64,000 bases of DNA from Tumebacillus permanentifrigoris. Its GTDB lineage: Bacteria; Bacillota; Bacilli; Tumebacillales; Tumebacillaceae. Positions 17,371 to 26,793 of the stretch are shown here, one piece after another. The stretch covers positions 1-64,000 of the forward strand of contig NZ_QGGL01000019.1 in assembly GCF_003148565.1 (NCBI RefSeq). The letters are read 5' to 3'. The notes beneath the pieces were generated by a model. That model was given only the letters and a program-made list of their open reading frames with translations, had not been told where the DNA came from and ran no database searches. Position 1 is the stretch's first letter, and each line of letters opens with the position of its first letter. The translations under genes and the position numbers were made by a program.

Positions 17371-17565
17371 CGTCCACATGCCTTCGTCGTTGATCTGCTC
17401 GTCATCGGGCACCGTCTTCTCCACACCGATCTCGCCGCGCTCGAACGCTTCGTGAAACCAATAGGCGAGCGAATCGACCGCATCGGAGACCGGCAGTTGT
17501 TCGGCCTTCACGTCATTCAGAATTTGAAAAATGTGCTCGACCGATTCTGCGTGTAGGTTCTGCAT
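17368..17565 (-). CDS. small acidic hypothetical protein (65 aa)
   Basis: Starts at an ATG with a strong AAGGAGGG 9 nt upstream and runs into the shared terminator, so it is very likely expressed. The product is acidic, soluble and helical (VEHIFQILNDVKAEQLPVSDAVDSLAYWFHEAFERGE). I do not recognise a family. It sits alone between hsp20 and hfq. Confidence 0.75.
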   Translation of the reverse strand: MQNLHAESVEHIFQILNDVKAEQLPVSDAVDSLAYWFHEAFERGEIGVEKTVPDDEQINDEGMWT

Positions 17566-17614
17566 CTACGCATCCCTCCTTACAGCTCTAGTGTTTCCCA
17601 GTTTTCGGGAAACT

Positions 17615-17645
17615 AAAAAAAGAAGCGTTCACAGTGGAACGCTTC
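17615..17645 (-). terminator. hfq terminator
   Basis: On the minus strand GAAGCGTTC and GAACGCTTC pair around 6 nt, followed by seven T. A second hairpin (17648-17673, AAGCG..TTCTC/GAGAA.CGCTT) lies just before it, at the end of the hfq frame. Confidence 0.85.
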
Positions 17646-17678
17646 CCAAGCGTATTCTCTATAGAGAACGCTTGCCTT

Positions 17679-17924
17679 TTACTCAGCAGCGTGGAAACTT
17701 ACGTTTTTCATCGGGGTAAACGTCGAGATCGCATGTTTGTAGACCATCTGTTGCTTGCCTTCCGACTCCACGATGATTGTGAAGTTGTCGAATGCTTTTA
17801 CGACACCACGAATTTGGAACCCGTTCACGAGGTAAATGATCACCGGGATGTTGTCCTTGCGAATCTGGTTCAGGAAGTGATCTTGGATATTGATCTGTTG
17901 TTTGTTCAAGGTATTTACCCCCAT
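17679..17924 (-). CDS. hfq: RNA chaperone Hfq
   Basis: An 81-residue Sm-like protein that forms a hexameric ring and binds small RNAs and A-rich RNA. Sm1 ([25 protein letters not shown]) and Sm2 with the hallmark YKHAISTF are complete. It follows miaA by about 35 bp on the same strand, as in Bacillus and many proteobacteria. Confidence 0.97.
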   Translation of the reverse strand: MGVNTLNKQQINIQDHFLNQIRKDNIPVIIYLVNGFQIRGVVKAFDNFTIIVESEGKQQMVYKHAISTFTPMKNVSFHAAE

Positions 17925-17958
17925 ATCTTTATTCTATTGGATTATATTCGAACCGCTA

Positions 17959-18903
17959 CTATGAAATTCCTGCTCGCAAGTAGTCAATCGTTTCGAAACG
18001 AGTGGGAAAAGTTGTCTCTTGTGAGTCAAACCAGTGGATGTCGGTTTCCCGACGCCACCACGAAAGTTGACGCTTGGCGTAGCGACGCGACCCTTGTTTG
18101 ACCGCGTCGGTCGCTTCCTCCAGCGTCAAGCGACCTTCCAAGTAATCAAGAATCTCCTTGTACCCGATTCCTTGCATGCTTTGCAGATCGCGCGAGTACC
18201 CCTTGGCGAGCAGGGCTTGGACTTCCTCGATCAGACCTTGCTCCAGCATCAGATCGACGCGGCGGTTGATGCGATCGTACAGCACCGCGCGGTCGGTGAG
18301 ATTCAAGCCGACGACGAGCGCATCGTACTTCGGTTCCGGCGGTTGTTCCGCATACGCTTGCGACATCGGCTTGCCAGTCGTCTCGTACACTTCCAAGGCA
18401 CGGATGATCCGCTTGACGTCGTTGGGGTGCAGACGCGCTGCTGTCGTGGGGTCGATGTCATGCAATTGCTTATGTAGAAACTCTCCACCCTGCTCGTCCG
18501 CAACTGCTTGCAGCCGAGCGCGAAACTCGAAATCAGCAGAAGCTTCGGTGAAGTCGAGGTGGTTGGTGAGCGACTTGACGTACAGCATCGTGCCTCCGAC
18601 GACGATCGGCAACTTGCCGCGCGCATGGATGTCACGGATGACAGGGTCGGCATACGCTTGAAACTCTGCGACGGTGAAGGGTTGGTCAGGGTCGATCAGA
18701 TCAAGCCCATAGTGCGGGATGCCCTCCATCTCCTCCTGCGTGACCTTCGCCGTCCCGATGTCCATGCCACGGTAGATCTGCATGGAGTCGGCGGAGAGAA
18801 TTTCTCCGTTGTAGTGCTTGGCACATGCGATGGAAAACGCCGTCTTGCCCACGGCGGTCGGGCCGACGAGGATGAGGACGGGCGGTTTGTCCGTCTGGTT
18901 CAT
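17959..18903 (-). CDS. miaA: tRNA dimethylallyltransferase
   Basis: A 314-residue enzyme that transfers dimethylallyl to A37 of tRNAs reading UNN codons; miaB in this window then methylthiolates the product. The P-loop GPTAVGKTAFS is at the N-terminus, with the substrate motif SADSMQIYRGMDIGTAK following. GGAGGAG precedes the ATG, and the start overlaps the preceding methyltransferase stop by 4 nt. Confidence 0.97.
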   Translation of the reverse strand: MNQTDKPPVLILVGPTAVGKTAFSIACAKHYNGEILSADSMQIYRGMDIGTAKVTQEEMEGIPHYGLDLIDPDQPFTVAEFQAYADPVIRDIHARGKLPIVVGGTMLYVKSLTNHLDFTEASADFEFRARLQAVADEQGGEFLHKQLHDIDPTTAARLHPNDVKRIIRALEVYETTGKPMSQAYAEQPPEPKYDALVVGLNLTDRAVLYDRINRRVDLMLEQGLIEEVQALLAKGYSRDLQSMQGIGYKEILDYLEGRLTLEEATDAVKQGSRRYAKRQLSWWRRETDIHWFDSQETTFPTRFETIDYLRAGIS

Positions 18904-19703
18904 GAACCATCTCCTCCTTCCAAGTCGATGACACCGTAATTGATCGATCCGGTTGATTTTTTCGGGATATGAAACCCGAGGCGGGCAAATTCCTTGGAGT
19001 ACCAGCGTTCCTTCAGCACGATGCGGCGCCGAGCGACGCGACGGGCTTCGAGAATCGCTTCCTCCGACAAGGGTCGATCGTCACCGAGATGGCGCAACGG
19101 CTCGATCGACTGCGTTCTCTCCACGGTGCGGCGGAACATCGGATCGAAATAGATCACATCGACCGAGTTGTCCGGCTGGGCTCGCAGGTAGTCGAGGTGG
19201 TCGACACAGAGTACTTCGACGTGGCGCATCGCTGTGTTGACCGCTTGGGTGTCAACGCTGAGTTCTTGCAAGCCGCGCCTGACCAGCAATGCGATCACCG
19301 CAGACGATTCGAGGCCGATCACACGCCCCTCTGCACCGACAGCGTGTGCGAACACGATGGTATCAGAACCGAGGCCGAGCGTACAGTCGAGCACGGTGTC
19401 GCCCGGACGCACTCCGGCGCGTTCAATCACTATGTCATTCTCGCCACTTTTCAGCCGCTTGATTCTTGTATTTGCCATCGATGGATGGAAAAAAAACTCC
19501 TGATCTTCCACATACAGCGTTACGCGTTCGGTGCAGACCAACACCTCGTCCACGCCGTAGTCTGCGCGCAACGTGTCAATTCCGCGCTTTTTGCGAAGTA
19601 TGTAGGGAACTCCCAGCTCCTGAGCGTAGGACTGGGCGAGTTCCACGTATGCGGGCGTCGGCTTGTTGCCGGTGGTGACGATGAGGTTGCGGGATTGCGT
19701 CAT
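18900..19703 (-). CDS. class I SAM-dependent methyltransferase (RsmJ/YpiP-like)
   Basis: 267 residues with a central Rossmann methyltransferase fold (about 75-230). Motif I reads VLDCTLGLGSDTIVFAHAVG, and a later DVIYFDPMFRR is the acidic-Pro motif typical of nucleic-acid N-methyltransferases and of the RsmJ/DUF548 family, which methylates a 16S rRNA guanine in proteobacteria. The N-terminal region (about 1-70) is reminiscent of RsmJ. Whether it has the same target here is not shown. It sits between mutL and miaA in the same direction. Confidence 0.75.
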   Translation of the reverse strand: MTQSRNLIVTTGNKPTPAYVELAQSYAQELGVPYILRKKRGIDTLRADYGVDEVLVCTERVTLYVEDQEFFFHPSMANTRIKRLKSGENDIVIERAGVRPGDTVLDCTLGLGSDTIVFAHAVGAEGRVIGLESSAVIALLVRRGLQELSVDTQAVNTAMRHVEVLCVDHLDYLRAQPDNSVDVIYFDPMFRRTVERTQSIEPLRHLGDDRPLSEEAILEARRVARRRIVLKERWYSKEFARLGFHIPKKSTGSINYGVIDLEGGDGS

Positions 19704-19706
19704 GCT

Positions 19707-21707
19707 CTACATCACCCTCTTGAATTGCTTCTCCAAGTCGTAGTTCGACATGTGGATGATGATCGGGCGGCCATGTGGACAAGTGAACGGGTTGTCCAGT
19801 TCACGCAGTTGGTCACACAGCGCGACCATCTCCGGCATGGAGAGCCAGTGGTTGGCTTTGATCGCCGACTTGCAGGCTTTGGTGATCACTTTGCCCTCGA
19901 TGAGGCGGCGCGGGTCGGGCGTTGCCCCCTCTTGCAGGAGTTCGTCGATCAACTCTTGCAGCAGTCCCTGCGTCTCCAACCCTTCCCAGATGTCTGGCAC
20001 CGAGCGGATCAGGAACGTGGTGCCGCCGAACTGTTCCACTTCAATCTGGCAATCGGCGAGATCGTCGATGCGCTGTTGAAGCAGTGCCGATTCAGAGGCG
20101 GTCAGTTCGACCGTCAGCGGGACGAGCAAGGGCAAGGGTTGAATCTGGCGGTCGGCGAGCTTTTTGTTGAATTTCTCGTACAGCACTTTTTCGTGCGCGG
20201 CGTGTTGGTCGATGATGAACAGGCCCGTGTCGTCTTGGGCGATCACGTACATCCCCAACGCTTGAGCCACCGGTCGAAACTGTGGCAAGTTCGATCGCGC
20301 CGAGAGTTCAGGTGCCGGGCTTGCCACGACCTGCGGGGCTTCTGCCTGCGGAGTTTCCACTACCTCTTCTACACGTGGGGTCGCCTCCCCTTTTTCGTAG
20401 ATCGACATGGCGGCGTCGACCTGTTGGCGAACAGGGGCTTCACGGCGTTCCTCGCGGCGGTGGGTCGGTTGGTACGCACTGGGCGTCTCGCGAACGACTG
20501 CTCCCCCGTTGGGCAGCGGGTCTTTGAACTTCGGCCCGTTGATCCCAGGGCTTGGGGCACGCGTCGCTGGCGAGAATCCGGTTGCGGTTGCGGTCGCGGG
20601 AGCCTTGGGTACTTCCGCTGGCTGGTTCGGCATCGCGAGGTCGAACGCAGCCTGTTGCGTTTTTTCCTTCGGCTGCGCGGCAATCGACTTGGCGGTGGCT
20701 TTGGGGATGAACGTCTGTTGTTGCAACGCCTGCTCCACCGCTTGTTGCACCGCGTTCGTCACATCGCGCTCCTCGGAGAAACGGACTTCCAACTTCTGCG
20801 GATGCACGTTGACGTCGACCAGACTCGGGTCGAGCTCCAGCGCGATCACACAGACCGGATAGCGGTTGATCGGCAAGCGCGTGTGATACGCCGCTTGCAC
20901 CGCGTTCAACAGTTGGTAGCTTTTCACATAGCGTCCGTTGACAAAAAACGAACAGTGGTTGCGATTCGCCCGGTTCAATTCCGGGAATCCAACCGCGCCC
21001 ACGATCTTGTAGTCATAGTCTGACCATTCGATCGGCAACATCTGCCGCGCCACATCATTGCCGTAGATCGCCGCGATGGAGTGCAACAACTCCCCATCCC
21101 CCGGCGACTGCACCAACTGCCGGCCGTTGTGATACAGCGTAAACGAAATCGTCGGGTGCGCCAACGACAGCCGGTTCACATAGTCGAGCATGTGGTGTAA
21201 CTCCGTCTGGATCGTGCGCAAGTATTTCAAGCGGGCAGGCGTGTTGAAAAAAAGGTCCCGAACTGCAAATTCGGTCCCTTTCTTGGCCGCTACCACACCA
21301 TGTGTGAGCACTTGCCCGCCCTCGATTTTGACGAGGGTTCCTTCGTTGGCTTCAGCCGTGCGAGTCTTGATCTCGACCTTCGAGACCGATGCGATCGACG
21401 GCAACGCCTCCCCGCGAAACCCAAGTGTACGGATGCGGAACAGGTCTTTCTCAGAGCGAATCTTCGAAGTTGCGTGGCGTTCGAATGCGAGCAGAGCATC
21501 CTCGCGTTCCATGCCGATGCCGTTGTCTGAGACTTTGATCAGATCGAGACCCCCGTTTTCAATCTCGATCACGATCTCAGTGCTCCCGGCGTCGATGGCG
21601 TTCTCCAGCAACTCCTTGATCACGGCGGCGGGACGTTCGACGACCTCCCCTGCCGCGATCTTGTTGGCGAGCAGGTCGCTGAGGATCTGAATCTTGCCCA
21701 TCCTCAC
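19707..21707 (-). CDS. mutL: DNA mismatch repair protein MutL
   Basis: 666 residues with the GHKL ATPase domain (about 1-335: NAIDAG, DNGIGM, TLGFRGEAL), a Pro/Ala-rich linker (about 340-460) and a C-terminal dimerisation domain. That domain carries the endonuclease motif DQHAAHEKVLYE and the CPHGRP motif, so this is the nicking type of MutL found in bacteria without MutH. Its start overlaps the mutS stop by 4 nt. Confidence 0.98.
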   Translation of the reverse strand: MRMGKIQILSDLLANKIAAGEVVERPAAVIKELLENAIDAGSTEIVIEIENGGLDLIKVSDNGIGMEREDALLAFERHATSKIRSEKDLFRIRTLGFRGEALPSIASVSKVEIKTRTAEANEGTLVKIEGGQVLTHGVVAAKKGTEFAVRDLFFNTPARLKYLRTIQTELHHMLDYVNRLSLAHPTISFTLYHNGRQLVQSPGDGELLHSIAAIYGNDVARQMLPIEWSDYDYKIVGAVGFPELNRANRNHCSFFVNGRYVKSYQLLNAVQAAYHTRLPINRYPVCVIALELDPSLVDVNVHPQKLEVRFSEERDVTNAVQQAVEQALQQQTFIPKATAKSIAAQPKEKTQQAAFDLAMPNQPAEVPKAPATATATGFSPATRAPSPGINGPKFKDPLPNGGAVVRETPSAYQPTHRREERREAPVRQQVDAAMSIYEKGEATPRVEEVVETPQAEAPQVVASPAPELSARSNLPQFRPVAQALGMYVIAQDDTGLFIIDQHAAHEKVLYEKFNKKLADRQIQPLPLLVPLTVELTASESALLQQRIDDLADCQIEVEQFGGTTFLIRSVPDIWEGLETQGLLQELIDELLQEGATPDPRRLIEGKVITKACKSAIKANHWLSMPEMVALCDQLRELDNPFTCPHGRPIIIHMSNYDLEKQFKRVM

Positions 21708-24394
21708 TCACCCCGCGCTTTCTGGTGCAGTTGGTAGAGCAGAGTCATCGCATCCAGCGGGGTCAAGCGCATCACATCGAGCTTGCGCAGTTCTTCGACC
21801 ACCGGATGATCTGCAGCGTCGAACAGCGAGAGTTGCGCCGACGGTGCCGCTACGGCCACCGGCGTTTTTTCCACGACAGGTTCGTAAGTGGCTGCCGTCT
21901 CGCGGACGATGACGGGTGCGTGGGTTGGTTCCGGGTAGCGGTGGCTCACGTCTTGCACACCGTGCCCGCCCTGCTCCAGTTCGACCAAGATCTCGCGGGC
22001 CCGCGTCAGCACTTCCTGCGGGAGACCGGCGAGCTTGGCGACTTGGATCCCGTAACTGCGGTCGGCCGCTTGCGGGATGATCTTGCGCAGGAACACGATG
22101 CTGTCATCCTGCTCCTGCACGTGCGTCGAAAAGTGCTTCACACCTGCAAAAGACTCCGTGAACGTCGTCAGCTCATGGTAGTGGGTGGCAAACAGTGTCT
22201 TCGCCCCCACTTTCGGGCTCTGGTGCAGGAACTCCACCACCGCCTGCGCGATCGAGATGCCGTCAAAGGTCGAGGTTCCACGCCCGATCTCATCGAGGAT
22301 GATCAGGCTGCGCGGTGTGGCATGGTGCAGGATGTTCGCCAACTCGACCATCTCGACCATGAACGTCGACTGCCCGCCCGCCAGATCGTCGCTCGCCCCG
22401 ATGCGCGTAAACACGCGATCGACGATCCCGATCTCTGCACGATCTGCTGGCACGTAGCACCCCATCTGCGCGAGGAGCACGATCAAAGCGACTTGGCGCA
22501 TGTAGGTTGATTTCCCGGCCATGTTCGGGCCGGTGATCAGCGCGATCTGCTGGTCGGAAGTGTTCAGCAGCGAGTCGTTCGCCACGAACGGCTCGCCTTT
22601 TAACATCGCCTCGACGACCGGGTGACGACCTTCTACGATCTGGAGACGGTCGTCGGTGTTGATTTGTGGGCGCTTGTAGCGGCGGCGGATCGAGACGGTC
22701 GCGAAGGATTGCAAGACGTCGACGGTCGCAATCGCTTCTGCCGCCGCTTGGATCTGACTGAGCACTTCACCGACCGCGTCGCGGACTTGGACGAACAGCT
22801 GGTATTCGAGATCGACCATCTTGTCCTCCGCTTCGAGAATCAGGGCTTCCCTCTCCTTCAAACCCGGCGTGACGTAGCGTTCCCCGTTGGTCAGCGTCTG
22901 CTTGCGCTCGTAGGTGGCAGGGACGTTGGCGACGTTCGATTTGGAGACTTCAATATAGTAGCCAAAGACTTTGTTGAAGCCGACCTTCAGCGACCGAATT
23001 CCGGTCGCTTCGCGCTCCTGCTGTTCCAGCTCCGCCAGCCAGCGCTTGCCGTCTCGGCTGGCACTTTTCAACGTGTCGAGGTAGTCGTCAAACCCATCGC
23101 GAATCACGCCGCCGTCCTTGATGGAAACCGGGGGCTCGTCCACGATGGCACGCTCGATCAGGTCGACGATCTCGTCAAAGTTGCCGACCTGCGCCCCGAG
23201 CTGTTGAAGCAGCGGTGCTTGGGCGCTCTCCAAGCGGCCTTTTAAACTGGGCAACACGGCGAGCGACGAACCGATCGCTTGCAGGTCGCGGGCGTTGGCT
23301 GAGCCGTAGGAGACGCGGGCGACGAGGCGTTCAAGGTCATACACCGCATCGAGCAGTTGGCGAATGTCATCGCGCAGCAGGAGGTTTTTGTAGAGGTCTT
23401 CTACCGCATCGAGGCGCTCCTCGATGCGAAGTTTGTTCGCCAACGGGCGCTCGACATAGCGGCGCAACAGACGGCCGCCCATCGCGGTGACCGTCTCGTC
23501 GAGCAAGCCAAGCAGCGAGCCGTGCTTGCCTTTGTCGCGCAACGTCTCGACCAGTTCGAGGTTGCGGCGCGAGAACGAGTCGATCGTCATGTACTCGTCG
23601 CTGGTGATGTAGGCAGGCATTTTCAGATGGTGCAGATTGCGCTTCTGTGTAACGTCGAGGTAGGCGAGCAACATCCCCGCCGCCGAGAGCGAGAGCGCGC
23701 GGTTGGCGAGGCCGAACGAATCGACGGAGATCACGCCGTAGTGGCTCAGCAGAACTTCGGAGGCGCGGGCGAGGTTGTGCGATTTTTCCAGACCTTCTGT
23801 GAGCACGCAGGCGAGCAGGTCGCGCAACGTCAGCGCGTAGGACGCGCTTTTTTCTCCAAACGGCACGATGATTTCAGCCGGTTGATGGCGGAGCATCTCA
23901 TCGAGCATTTTCTGCTCGCTATCGTGTTCCACGACGAGAATTTCCCCGGTCGACAGGTCGCAAAAAGACAACCCGTACACATCGTCGCGCAAGACGACAG
24001 CGGCGAGGTAGTTGTTGGCTTTGGCTTGTAGACCTTTTTGCTCCATGACCGTGCCCGGCGTGACGACGCGCACGATCTCGCGGCGCACGATGCCCTTGTG
24101 GGCACCCGCTTCCTCGGTCTGTTCGCAGATCGCGACTTTGTAGCCCTTTTCAACGAGGCGCAGGACGTAGCCCTCGGCGGAATGATGCGGCACGCCGCAC
24201 ATCGGAGTCCGTTCGTCACCGCCAGCACCGCCGTTGGCACGCCCGGTTAGCGTGATCTCCAATTCGCGAGCTGCGGTGACCGCATCCTCCATGAACAGTT
24301 CATAAAAGTCGCCCAGTCGGAAGAACAGGAGCGCATCGGGAACCTGCGCCTTGGTCGCCAAGTATTGTTCCATCATCGGTGTAAGTCGTGCCAT
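21704..24394 (-). CDS. mutS: DNA mismatch repair protein MutS
   Basis: An 896-residue MutS1. The mismatch-reading Phe-x-Glu lies in FFRLGDFYELF near the N-terminus. Walker A is TGPNMAGKSTYMRQ, Walker B is LIILDEIGRGTSTFDG, and a C-terminal helical tail follows. It is translationally coupled to mutL. It lies behind an intrinsic terminator that separates it from miaB-ricA. Confidence 0.98.
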   Translation of the reverse strand: MARLTPMMEQYLATKAQVPDALLFFRLGDFYELFMEDAVTAARELEITLTGRANGGAGGDERTPMCGVPHHSAEGYVLRLVEKGYKVAICEQTEEAGAHKGIVRREIVRVVTPGTVMEQKGLQAKANNYLAAVVLRDDVYGLSFCDLSTGEILVVEHDSEQKMLDEMLRHQPAEIIVPFGEKSASYALTLRDLLACVLTEGLEKSHNLARASEVLLSHYGVISVDSFGLANRALSLSAAGMLLAYLDVTQKRNLHHLKMPAYITSDEYMTIDSFSRRNLELVETLRDKGKHGSLLGLLDETVTAMGGRLLRRYVERPLANKLRIEERLDAVEDLYKNLLLRDDIRQLLDAVYDLERLVARVSYGSANARDLQAIGSSLAVLPSLKGRLESAQAPLLQQLGAQVGNFDEIVDLIERAIVDEPPVSIKDGGVIRDGFDDYLDTLKSASRDGKRWLAELEQQEREATGIRSLKVGFNKVFGYYIEVSKSNVANVPATYERKQTLTNGERYVTPGLKEREALILEAEDKMVDLEYQLFVQVRDAVGEVLSQIQAAAEAIATVDVLQSFATVSIRRRYKRPQINTDDRLQIVEGRHPVVEAMLKGEPFVANDSLLNTSDQQIALITGPNMAGKSTYMRQVALIVLLAQMGCYVPADRAEIGIVDRVFTRIGASDDLAGGQSTFMVEMVELANILHHATPRSLIILDEIGRGTSTFDGISIAQAVVEFLHQSPKVGAKTLFATHYHELTTFTESFAGVKHFSTHVQEQDDSIVFLRKIIPQAADRSYGIQVAKLAGLPQEVLTRAREILVELEQGGHGVQDVSHRYPEPTHAPVIVRETAATYEPVVEKTPVAVAAPSAQLSLFDAADHPVVEELRKLDVMRLTPLDAMTLLYQLHQKARGE

Positions 24395-24493
24395 TCGTTA
24401 ACTTCCTCCGCTCTAGTTTGCTAATCGGTCTTCATTATAACAAATCTAAGGTGAGTCGTCCGCTTTTTTGCGTGTACCTGTTGTATCGAATCG

Positions 24494-24533
24494 AAAAAAT
24501 CCCTCCCCACGCTCTACGTGGGGAGGGATTTTT
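24494..24533. terminator. terminator after ricA
   Basis: ATCCCTCCCCAC pairs with its exact complement around a short loop, with A6 on one side and T5 on the other. On the minus strand it ends the miaB-ricA transcript. Confidence 0.9.
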
Positions 24534-24540
24534 CTCCAAA

Positions 24541-24945
24541 TCAGCTACACAACGACGCAGCGTCTCCGTCGCAACTCGTGGCTTTGTCACAACCCTCTGC
24601 CGGGCAACCACAGCAGCCGCCCTCGCTCTCAGGTGCGATCAGGTCGAGGCGGTCGGACAAGGTGGCGGCGAGGATTTTGGTGATATGGGTGATCACGTCA
24701 GAGAGGTTCTCCTGTGCGATCGAGAAGCGGCGAACGACATCGAGCGATTCCAGACGGTCGAGAACTCCCTCGACGTCCTCTCCGGTGGCTTGCTTGGTTT
24801 GGACCTCGCCGATCAGCGTCTGGGCTTCTCCGTGGCTTTGCAGGTCGTGCTCCGCTTGGCGGAAGATCGACATCTCCAGCGACCGGGTCAGCATGTCTCC
24901 GATCTGGCGGGCTTTTTCTTCAATAACGGGTGCGATGGTACTCAT
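24541..24945 (-). CDS. ricA: RicA/YmcA family protein with Cys-rich tail
   Basis: 134 residues: a helical YlbF/YmcA domain (about 1-110), then a tail with six Cys (CCGCPAEGC...C...C). In Bacillus subtilis RicA (YmcA) forms a complex with RicF and RicT that binds iron-sulfur clusters and affects RNase Y-dependent mRNA processing, competence, sporulation and biofilm. The tail here could supply cluster ligands. The gene overlaps the miaB stop by 4 nt, as the Bacillus miaB-ymcA order predicts. Confidence 0.82.
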   Translation of the reverse strand: MSTIAPVIEEKARQIGDMLTRSLEMSIFRQAEHDLQSHGEAQTLIGEVQTKQATGEDVEGVLDRLESLDVVRRFSIAQENLSDVITHITKILAATLSDRLDLIAPESEGGCCGCPAEGCDKATSCDGDAASLCS

Positions 24946-26417
24946 ACGGCCGGGACCTCCTCGTTGACCCGTTCGCCGTTGAGCGTCCAGGTCTTAGCTT
25001 CGATGACTTTGACATTGATGAATTGCCCGATCAGATCCTTGGAACCCTGCACGTGCAGGAGCTTGTTGGAATCGGTGCGGGTTTGGAGCACGTCTGGGTT
25101 GTTTTTCGACTCGCTCTCGACGAGCACGCGGAGGACTTGTCCTTCGAGCTTTTTGTTCTGCTCCAGCGAGATGCGGTCTTGCAGTTCGTTGAGGCGGCGC
25201 AGGCGGCTTTTTTTCTCCTCGTCGCTGACATCATCCGGCAGGCGGATCGCCGGGGTGTCGGCGCGCGGCGAGTAGATGAACATAAACGCACTGTCGTAGC
25301 GGACGCTCTCGATCAGCGAGAGCGTGTCTTGGAATTGCTCCTCGGTCTCGCCAGGGAAGCCGACGATCAAGTCAGTGGACAGCGTGACGTTGGGGATCTT
25401 CGCCTTCACGCGGTCGATCAGCTCCAAGTATTCCTCGCGGGTGTAGCCGCGCTTCATCCGCCGCAGGACTTGTGAGTTTCCAGATTGCGCCGGGAGATGC
25501 ACCCACTTCGGGATGTTGTCGTGGCGAGCGATCGTGTCGATCATTTTGTCCGTGAAGTTCCACGGGTTGGAGGTGGTGAAGCGGATGCGCTCCAAGCCCT
25601 CCACTCGCGCGGCGGCGTCCAGCAGGTCGGCAAAGTCGACGTGACCAAGGTCGATGCCATAGTCGTTGACGTTTTGTCCGAGCAGCGTGACTTCCTTGTA
25701 GCCCTCGGCTGCGAGTTCACGCAGTTCAGCGAGGATGTCCTCCGGCAGACGGGAGCGCTCAGCCCCACGCGTGAACGGAACGATGCAGTAGGTGCAGAAC
25801 TTGTTGCACCCATACTGGATGTTCACCCACGCGCGGATCTTGTCCTTGCGCAGTTTCGGGAGATTCTCGATCGTCGCGTCCGACTTGTCCCAGACTTCAA
25901 AGATCGTCTCCTTCGTATCCTGCGCTTGCTCGATCAGCTCAGGGAGCTGGTGGATGTTGTGCGTGCCGAACACGATGTCGACGTGCGGGTGCTTCTCTTG
26001 GATTTTTTGGCGCACGACAGCTTCCTGTGCCATGCAGCCGCAGAGCCCGATCATCAAGTTCGGATTCTTCGCTTTCATCGGCTTGAGCGTGCCGATGTGA
26101 CCGAAAACTTTGTCCTCTGCATTTTCACGCACGGCGCAGGTGTTGTAGAGCACGAAGTCAGCATCCTCAAGCACTGCTGCCGGCCTGTAGCCCATCTCTT
26201 CAAGCATCCCAGACATGATCTCGGTGTCGTGTTCGTTCATCTGGCAGCCGTGGGTACGAATGATGTACGTTTTGCCTTCGCCGATGCGACCGACATCCTT
26301 CGCGACCGCTCGGTAGTCCACGCGGTTGCGCTCCGTGATCGTCGGACGATGCGCGTCGGCGGCGTGCTGGTCGAGGTCATCTATGTGGATAAAGCCTTCG
26401 TTGTTGGAGGTGGTCAT
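24942..26417 (-). CDS. miaB: tRNA-2-methylthio-N6-dimethylallyladenosine synthase
   Basis: A 491-residue radical SAM methylthiotransferase modifying the i6A37 made by MiaA. The N-terminal cluster cysteines are in THGCQMN, NTCAVRENA and GLCGCMAQ; the radical SAM CxxxCxxC is CNKFCTYC; and a C-terminal TRAM domain (about 420-485) binds tRNA. The N-terminal extension of about 65 residues is longer than in E. coli but similar to Bacillus. A TATAAT at 26453-26458 (minus strand) is a plausible -10 with a weak -35. Confidence 0.97.
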   Translation of the reverse strand: MTTSNNEGFIHIDDLDQHAADAHRPTITERNRVDYRAVAKDVGRIGEGKTYIIRTHGCQMNEHDTEIMSGMLEEMGYRPAAVLEDADFVLYNTCAVRENAEDKVFGHIGTLKPMKAKNPNLMIGLCGCMAQEAVVRQKIQEKHPHVDIVFGTHNIHQLPELIEQAQDTKETIFEVWDKSDATIENLPKLRKDKIRAWVNIQYGCNKFCTYCIVPFTRGAERSRLPEDILAELRELAAEGYKEVTLLGQNVNDYGIDLGHVDFADLLDAAARVEGLERIRFTTSNPWNFTDKMIDTIARHDNIPKWVHLPAQSGNSQVLRRMKRGYTREEYLELIDRVKAKIPNVTLSTDLIVGFPGETEEQFQDTLSLIESVRYDSAFMFIYSPRADTPAIRLPDDVSDEEKKSRLRRLNELQDRISLEQNKKLEGQVLRVLVESESKNNPDVLQTRTDSNKLLHVQGSKDLIGQFINVKVIEAKTWTLNGERVNEEVPAV

Positions 26418-26643
26418 ACGATGCTGTCTCCTCTCTTACAAAATGCCTATCTTGCATTATATCGAATGAGGACACAGATATCTAGAGATGTTTCCAACCC
26501 GACGCAGTTTCGTCAAAAAGTGAATTTCGGCTTGTGCGTTTTTGCAAACTTTGTTGCTTTTTCTTTTGCAAGTCGCCCAACCCTCCGCTCATATGTTACT
26601 TCCAACAACACGACTCTGTTGCTCCTGAGGAGGAACGATCACG
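26418..26643. other. intergenic region between miaB and the 30-aa membrane peptide gene
   Basis: It holds the presumptive miaB promoter near its left end and, on the plus strand, an AT-rich stretch leading to a strong GAGGAGG ribosome site at 26627-26633. I see no other gene. Confidence 0.5.
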
Positions 26644-26736
26644 ATGGCGGGGCTGCCGCTGGCGTTTGCGCTGTTGTTCATCGGCTTGCTGTGGTGTGTC
26701 TATCAATTGGCCCGCAATGAGATCGGCAACGAATAA
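26644..26736 (+). CDS. 30-residue single-pass membrane peptide
   Basis: The frame MAGLPLAFALLFIGLLWCVYQLARNEIGNE has a GAGGAGG ribosome site 10 nt upstream and is followed at once by a strong terminator, so the unit looks genuinely expressed. Residues 3-22 form one hydrophobic helix, followed by a short charged tail. I do not recognise a family. Candidates are a membrane-protein modulator or a toxin-like peptide, but nothing in the sequence decides. Confidence 0.65.
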   Translation: MAGLPLAFALLFIGLLWCVYQLARNEIGNE

Positions 26737-26776
26737 AAAGCTGAATCCGCCCCCAAGGGTGGATTCAGCTCTTTTT
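26735..26776. terminator. bidirectional terminator between the 30-aa gene and dinB
   Basis: AGCTGAATCC pairs with GGATTCAGCT around an 11-nt loop, with A4 on the left and CT5 on the right; the two genes converge here. Confidence 0.88.
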
Positions 26777-26793
26777 CCACTCACACGCTCGCA

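Noticed and set aside
17581-17612. Hairpin GTTTCCC...GGGAAAC upstream of the 65-aa gene as a terminator
   Set aside because: No T-tract follows the stem on either strand in the right position; the real hfq terminator is the adjacent stem at 17615-17645.
18969-21023. A 684-codon open frame on the plus strand opposite mutL and the methyltransferase gene
   Set aside because: It is antisense to mutL, which has all its motifs; its translation is rich in Arg, His and Val-Asp repeats typical of a shadow frame in GC-rich DNA, and there is no ribosome site.
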